64,000 nucleotides of DNA, from the NCBI GenBank assembly GCA_003260075.1, contig QLIY01000343.1:62001-126000 (forward strand), written 5' to 3'. A program made the position numbers and the translations under genes. Shown here in pieces: positions 62,401-64,000 of the stretch; position 1 is the first letter of the stretch, and every line of letters starts with the position of its first letter. Below the pieces are notes generated by a model. It searched no databases. It was not told where the DNA came from and was given only the letters and a program-made list of their open reading frames with translations. The stretch comes from Phallusia mammillata. Lineage: Eukaryota; Chordata; Ascidiacea; Phlebobranchia; Ascidiidae.

Positions 62401-63118
62401 CTGTCACTAACTATGGCAACGTTTTAGACCCAACAATTCCTATGAAAGCAGAATATATTTACCCTGTATGTTAACAACAAAATTTGTGTTGGTTTGAAAC
62501 TTCTGGCACGGAAATGACCTATTACTGTGGGTGGCACAATCTTGATGTATGCAAATAACAGTGCTTCATATCTTGTGAATGATGCTTTGTTGCTTTTGTG
62601 GAAATTCCAAGCTACGCGCCACCGAACGCGCGCTGGTTGGTTTTATTAGTTCAGGAAAAAGACTAAAACTGAAGTGGAAAGTTCAATGCTTGCAAAAGTG
62701 CTGAAAATTTGTTCCTTAAACGTTCATTTAAACCCATAAACGATGTCCGATTTCCTAATTCCATCCAAAAAAGTTTATGTACCCTGTTCTTCTCAGCTGA
62801 TGCTTTCTGTATAGGGTAAAATTAACCCCCTTGGTATACTTCTTACTAGATGCCAGATAATACTAACACGGTTTCTATTGTATTATTGTAGATGCGACAT
62901 GGAACTTGATTATGCAGTGGTATGGTGGAGACGTTCTGGGGGGGGGGTCCTTGGTATACTTCTTACTAGATGCCAGATAATATTAACACGGTTTCTATTG
63001 TATTATTGCAGATGCGACATGGAACTTGATTATGCAGTGGTATGGTGGAGACGTTCTTTGTCGCCTTTGTAACATGCTCAAGCAGTTTGGAATGTACATC
63101 AGCTCTCTTATGGTGGTG
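38379..63118 (+). CDS. gnrhr: GnRH receptor (class A GPCR), first three coding exons, gene continues past the window
   Basis: Coding exons 38379-38486, 56670-56862 and 63012-63118 join in frame (phases 0 and 1) to give residues 1-136. Residues 1-36 are an extracellular N-terminus with N-glycosylation sequons at N11 and N23 (a third at N42). TM1 spans about 46-71 with the GN motif (N63 = N1.50). TM2 spans about 79-100 with LTLAD (D90 = D2.50). Then come the hallmark MPMDATWN and QWYGGDVLC (C117, the TM3 disulfide cysteine) and TM3 with LKQFGMYISSLMVV. The MPxDxxWNxxxQWYxGxxLC pattern and the position of this exon junction are typical of GnRH receptors. Such receptors are Gq-coupled or Gs-coupled plasma-membrane receptors for GnRH peptides, and tunicates have several. 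D2.50 is the usual class A residue, unlike mammalian type I receptors, which have Asn there. The DRx motif and TM4-7 lie outside the window. Introns are about 18.2 kb and 6.1 kb as assembled, inflated by duplicated haplotypes. Confidence 0.9.
38808..38853 (-). repeat. Dispersed repeat fragment
   Basis: catgctttattattcaaacg followed by tttcgacaaatgcttatgtc matches the fragment at 6790-6850. An inverted short copy (cataataaagcatg) lies just to its right, so this may be a small hairpin-like end. Confidence 0.5.
38918..39080. mobile_element. hAT-like MITE, inverted copy (163 bp)
   Basis: The ends are cagtgtttttttaaggtg and ccttaaaaaaactg. The inside matches the reverse complement of 32777-33052, including ggtatttaaatgaaacactt and cgctaagtagttttaagag. 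It lacks the triplication. The 8-bp flanks (ggtacgtg and ggtataac) match only partly. Confidence 0.7.
40545..40554. other. Assembly gap placeholder (10 G)
   Basis: 40409-40544 is repeated at 40555-40693 with a few substitutions. Confidence 0.9.
42057..42066. other. Assembly gap placeholder (10 G)
   Basis: 41950-42056 is repeated at 42068-42175. Confidence 0.9.
42852..43036. mobile_element. pogo/Tigger-like MITE, copy 2
   Basis: The ends are tacagtaaatctcagttaac and ttaccgaggtttacttgta. The inside is the reverse of copies 1 and 3 (ggtacaaatgatttgcaaat). TA-flanked. Confidence 0.7.
43573..43622. repeat. Tandem duplication, 25-bp unit x2
   Basis: The unit ataaattgattttaagcaag followed by tcatg occurs twice head to tail, with no gap between. 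Confidence 0.85.
44214..44223. other. Assembly gap placeholder (10 G)
   Basis: 44076-44213 is repeated at 44225-44363 with small indels. Confidence 0.9.
45967..45977. other. Assembly gap placeholder (10 G plus one contig G)
   Basis: 45499-45966 is repeated at 45977-46466. The right allele has about 22 extra bases (tagagtagtaagtgtactgg) near its end. Confidence 0.9.
48707..48716. other. Assembly gap placeholder (10 G)
   Basis: 48577-48706 is repeated at 48717-48847 with few substitutions. Confidence 0.9.
49010..49019. other. Assembly gap placeholder (10 G)
   Basis: It begins a mini-contig (49020-49118) that repeats 49409-49504 further downstream, out of simple order. Confidence 0.85.
49119..49130. 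other. Assembly gap placeholder (10 G plus contig G)
   Basis: It separates two mini-contigs of about 100 and 63 bases. Confidence 0.85.
49194..49203. other. Assembly gap placeholder (10 G)
   Basis: 49136-49193 is repeated at 49204-49262, with a two-base difference (agtatagtc against agtagtc). Confidence 0.9.
49908..49955. mobile_element. hAT-like MITE, copy cut by a gap
   Basis: It starts cagtgtttttttaaggtg and continues ttctccagcggtttcccaaa as in the 32777 and 38918 copies, then hits the G run. The opposite allele (49967-50032) appears to lack it. Confidence 0.65.
49956..49966. other. Assembly gap placeholder (about 10 G)
   Basis: The sequence acaatacggtattcagctga occurs on both sides (about 49866 and 49967). 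The left side carries the MITE insertion. Confidence 0.85.
50031..51832. repeat. Long allelic pair (50031-50897 and 50976-51832)
   Basis: About 860 bases occur twice with scattered substitutions and indels (for example the tatata count near 50575 and 51525). The minus-strand frames at 50384-50103 and 51348-51052 are the same frame in the two alleles. They differ at several amino acids, so coding constraint is not evident. Confidence 0.85.
50965..50975. other. Assembly gap placeholder (10 G plus one contig G)
   Basis: Junction between the two roughly 860-base alleles. Confidence 0.9.
52151..52160. other. Assembly gap placeholder (10 G)
   Basis: It separates two contigs (ending 52150, and 52161-52489). 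Both are found, contiguous, in the next contig at about 52604-53235. Confidence 0.95.
52490..52501. other. Assembly gap placeholder (about 10 G)
   Basis: The contig after it holds the sequences of the two contigs before it in one uninterrupted stretch (gcggtttgttggttttagac spans the join). This shows that the previous G run at 52151 is not in that haplotype. Confidence 0.95.
53343..53567 (-). CDS. Possible first exon with signal peptide, unrecognised
   Basis: On the minus strand an ATG at 53567 opens MRQLLLRLAMLLLLSEV, a plausible signal peptide. It is followed by a polar stretch with Arg/Gly sites (NSPQTGRNSRLTRGSRG) and a stop at the end of the frame. Splice donors (for example gtaacg at the 3' end) exist but no partner exon is recognised. 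It could be a small secreted peptide precursor or chance. Confidence 0.25.
   Translation of the reverse strand: MRQLLLRLAMLLLLSEVDHNIFAPRLNAEGRNSPQTGRNSRLTRGSRGWEAEPDGFLLLVLSKRLIWDFCMFGG
54292..54302. other. Assembly gap placeholder (about 10 G)
   Basis: 53831-54291 is repeated at 54303-54797, more diverged than most pairs (several small indels). Confidence 0.9.
55822..55893 (+). pseudogene. Truncated allelic copy of GnRH receptor exon 2
   Basis: The first 72 bases of exon 2 with its acceptor (tttttttcag), cut by the G run. The two differences from 56670-56741 are synonymous (acg/act and tcc/tct). This is the second allele and not a second gene. Confidence 0.85.
55894..55903. other. Assembly gap placeholder (10 G) inside the GnRH receptor exon 2 allele
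   Basis: 55026-55893 is repeated at 55904-56743. The left contig stops in the coding exon. Confidence 0.95.
56670..56862 (+). CDS. gnrhr: GnRH receptor coding exon 2 (TM1-TM2)
   Basis: Acceptor ttttttcag, 64 codons plus one base, donor g/gtaagt. It encodes the end of the N-terminus (NTS sequon), TM1 (VIFTWLFFLFSATGNLFVLY), intracellular loop 1 (WGARRKSHV) and TM2 (ITIHLTLADLAFTFFSMPM). Confidence 0.92.
57038..57205. mobile_element. pogo/Tigger-like MITE, copy 3
   Basis: The ends are tacagtaaaccttaattaat and aaaccgaggtttactgta, TA-flanked. The inside shares tttcaaattatttgtaccac with the other copies. Confidence 0.75.
57261..57270. other. Assembly gap placeholder (10 G)
   Basis: 57184-57260 is repeated at 57271-57350. 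The shared part includes the right end of the pogo-like MITE. Confidence 0.9.
58950..58990 (+). mobile_element. hAT-type terminus fragment
   Basis: cagtggttcccaatcttttt is a typical hAT end. A possible partner (aaaaggttggggccactg) ends near 61035, but the 8-bp flanks match poorly (acttaagc and acctaaaa), so the pairing is doubtful. Confidence 0.35.
60772..60781. other. Assembly gap placeholder (10 G)
   Basis: 60619-60771 is repeated at 60784-60938. The alleles differ in the length of a T/A homopolymer. Confidence 0.9.
61890..62012. repeat. Dispersed 'CCGGCTT / CACTCGGC' repeat, copy 3
   Basis: Contains gggcctgacgttacactcgg then cgtcatttgtgacgcag, shared with 8626-8720 and 10610-10760. Confidence 0.5.
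62267..62276. other. Assembly gap placeholder (10 G)
   Basis: 62191-62266 is repeated at 62281-62352. Confidence 0.9.
62892..62937 (+). pseudogene. Truncated allelic copy of GnRH receptor exon 3
   Basis: The first 46 bases of exon 3, identical to 63012-63057, cut by the G run. The intronic bases before it differ slightly (acceptor tag against cag). Second allele, not a second exon. Confidence 0.85.
62938..62947. other. Assembly gap placeholder (10 G) inside the exon 3 allele
   Basis: 62832-62937 is repeated at 62949-63057. Confidence 0.95.
63012..63118 (+). CDS. gnrhr: GnRH receptor coding exon 3 (extracellular loop 1 and TM3)
   Basis: Acceptor ttattgcag, two bases plus 35 codons, donor gtg/gtgagt. 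With the last base of exon 2 it gives D101 and then ATWNLIMQWYGGDVLC, the most GnRH-receptor-like stretch. The Cys forms the conserved disulfide with extracellular loop 2 in this family. Confidence 0.9.
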
Positions 63119-64000
63119 GTGAGTACACATAGGTTCATTGTAAACGTCCAAGTAGATTTTTTTCTTAGGCGTTTTATACGTTGTATCACTGCAGAATTTG
63201 GTTGGTTATGGATTGATATTCGTCTGCTAAAACAAATATCTAGGATTTTTCCTTTTTTTCTTGCTGCCTTCAAATGTGAGACTGCTTCACAAATGAAACT
63301 TATAAACATTAAATATTTACTTTATATATGTTTGATGTGATTTGTTACTAAAATGCGTACATCTAACAGGTGTATGCCCCAACTTTGTAATGCGGTTGCA
63401 AGCTCGTGTTCCCAGCTTTAGTTTGTATCAATACATAAGATCGCTGTCAGTTTTGGGAGATTTCTGTTCAAAGCATTTGTGAATTGTAAAGCAAGGCGGT
63501 TAGCACACAGCACTCGAGAAGCGGCGGGAGCGGTTGTTTTGTGGTCGCGCCCGTTATGTCGGCGTTTTACTACACATCTGCTGTTGTGAAAGTCCCTTTT
63601 ACAGATCTGGTGCTGCTACAGTCTTTGATAAAAGTATACCTTCGCTATGACAACATCTACTGTACAAAGCATATGCGACACAGGCTGCTATTAATTAAAC
63701 GTGTAAGATTTAGGTTTTTGTAACTTATTTTGAATGTATCTGGACGATCTGATATATTTGTTTGCTTGTAAAAATTATTCAAACCATTTTGTAATATCAT
63801 ATTTCATTTTTATCCAACAAGTTATACTTTCTCAAAAACGATTTGGGGAAAATCTTTAGAGGTGTGCGCTGAAAAGAAAACTGTTTTAATTAGAGGCCAT
63901 ATTTGACTTCTAAAACCTTTGTAACAGCACGACTGATTTTGTAGAAGCACGATTCAAAACTTTTCGAGTTTCTGGTTCAAATAATATGTTTCGGGATGCG
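63119..64000 (+). other. Start of GnRH receptor intron 3
   Basis: No exon encoding the DR motif or TM4 is visible before the window ends. The frame at 63541-63723 has no receptor motif. Confidence 0.5.

Larger units (their letters stand above)
56863..63011 (+). other. Intron 2 of the GnRH receptor (as assembled)
   Basis: About 6.1 kb with a pogo-like MITE, allelic junctions and no recognised gene. Minus-strand frames at 59782-59591 and 60340-60083 have hydrophobic starts but no confirmed start or splice partner. Confidence 0.5.

Noticed and set aside
7514-62947. G-quadruplex array or G-tailed direct-repeat mobile element
   Set aside because: Constant length of ten, one strand only, and a different flanking repeat each time. 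This fits gap filler, not an element with its own ends.
63541-63723. Next GnRH receptor exon
   Set aside because: No DR motif, TM4 pattern or correct phase after an acceptor.
1-64000. CRISPR array, operon, rRNA or prokaryotic features
   Set aside because: No regularly spaced repeats and no rRNA-like sequence. Gene structure is clearly eukaryotic with introns.

Overview
This is a eukaryotic, AT-rich window with split genes: exons of about 80-550 bp, GT-AG introns, and many small non-autonomous transposons. The best clue to the organism is an invertebrate-type gonadotropin-releasing hormone (GnRH) receptor. Together with compact genes, hAT and pogo-type MITEs, and very high heterozygosity, this suggests an ascidian tunicate (Ciona-like). 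That assignment is an inference, not proof.

The left third is the gene-dense part. A complete four-exon plus-strand gene (3461-5485, 302 aa, unrecognised family) converges on a minus-strand gene (11072 down to 6384) that can be joined in frame through eight exons (337 aa, unrecognised). Next comes a minus-strand secreted protein with a signal peptide and two follistatin-type (FOLN + Kazal) modules, each encoded by its own phase 1-1 exon (15766 down to 14371, possibly to 14082). From 16 to 38 kb I see mostly non-coding DNA with MITEs, a tRNA-derived SINE and several weak ORFs. The right part (38379 to beyond the window end) is one large gene: the first three coding exons of a GnRH receptor (N-terminus, TM1-TM2, TM3), separated by introns of about 18 kb and 6 kb.

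The window is also marked by 30 runs of G, always G on the given strand. Apart from one 60-base and one 81-base run, all are 10 bases long (11-12 where a neighbouring base is also G). Most are flanked by near-identical sequence on both sides. They behave like assembly gap placeholders (N written as G, minimum size 10) between contigs that overlap, usually as two diverged haplotypes. One single n at 32059 sits in the same kind of junction. The apparent local duplications, including partial second copies of GnRH-receptor exons 2 and 3 and of the follistatin-module gene's first exon, are therefore most likely allelic, and the true locus is shorter than 64 kb.

No complete new biological system was found. 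The points most worth following up are the two unrecognised multi-exon genes, the gap and haplotype structure, a CRE palindrome next to a TATA box, a CTCF-like site, and a MITE family with an internally triplicated copy and a possibly polymorphic insertion.
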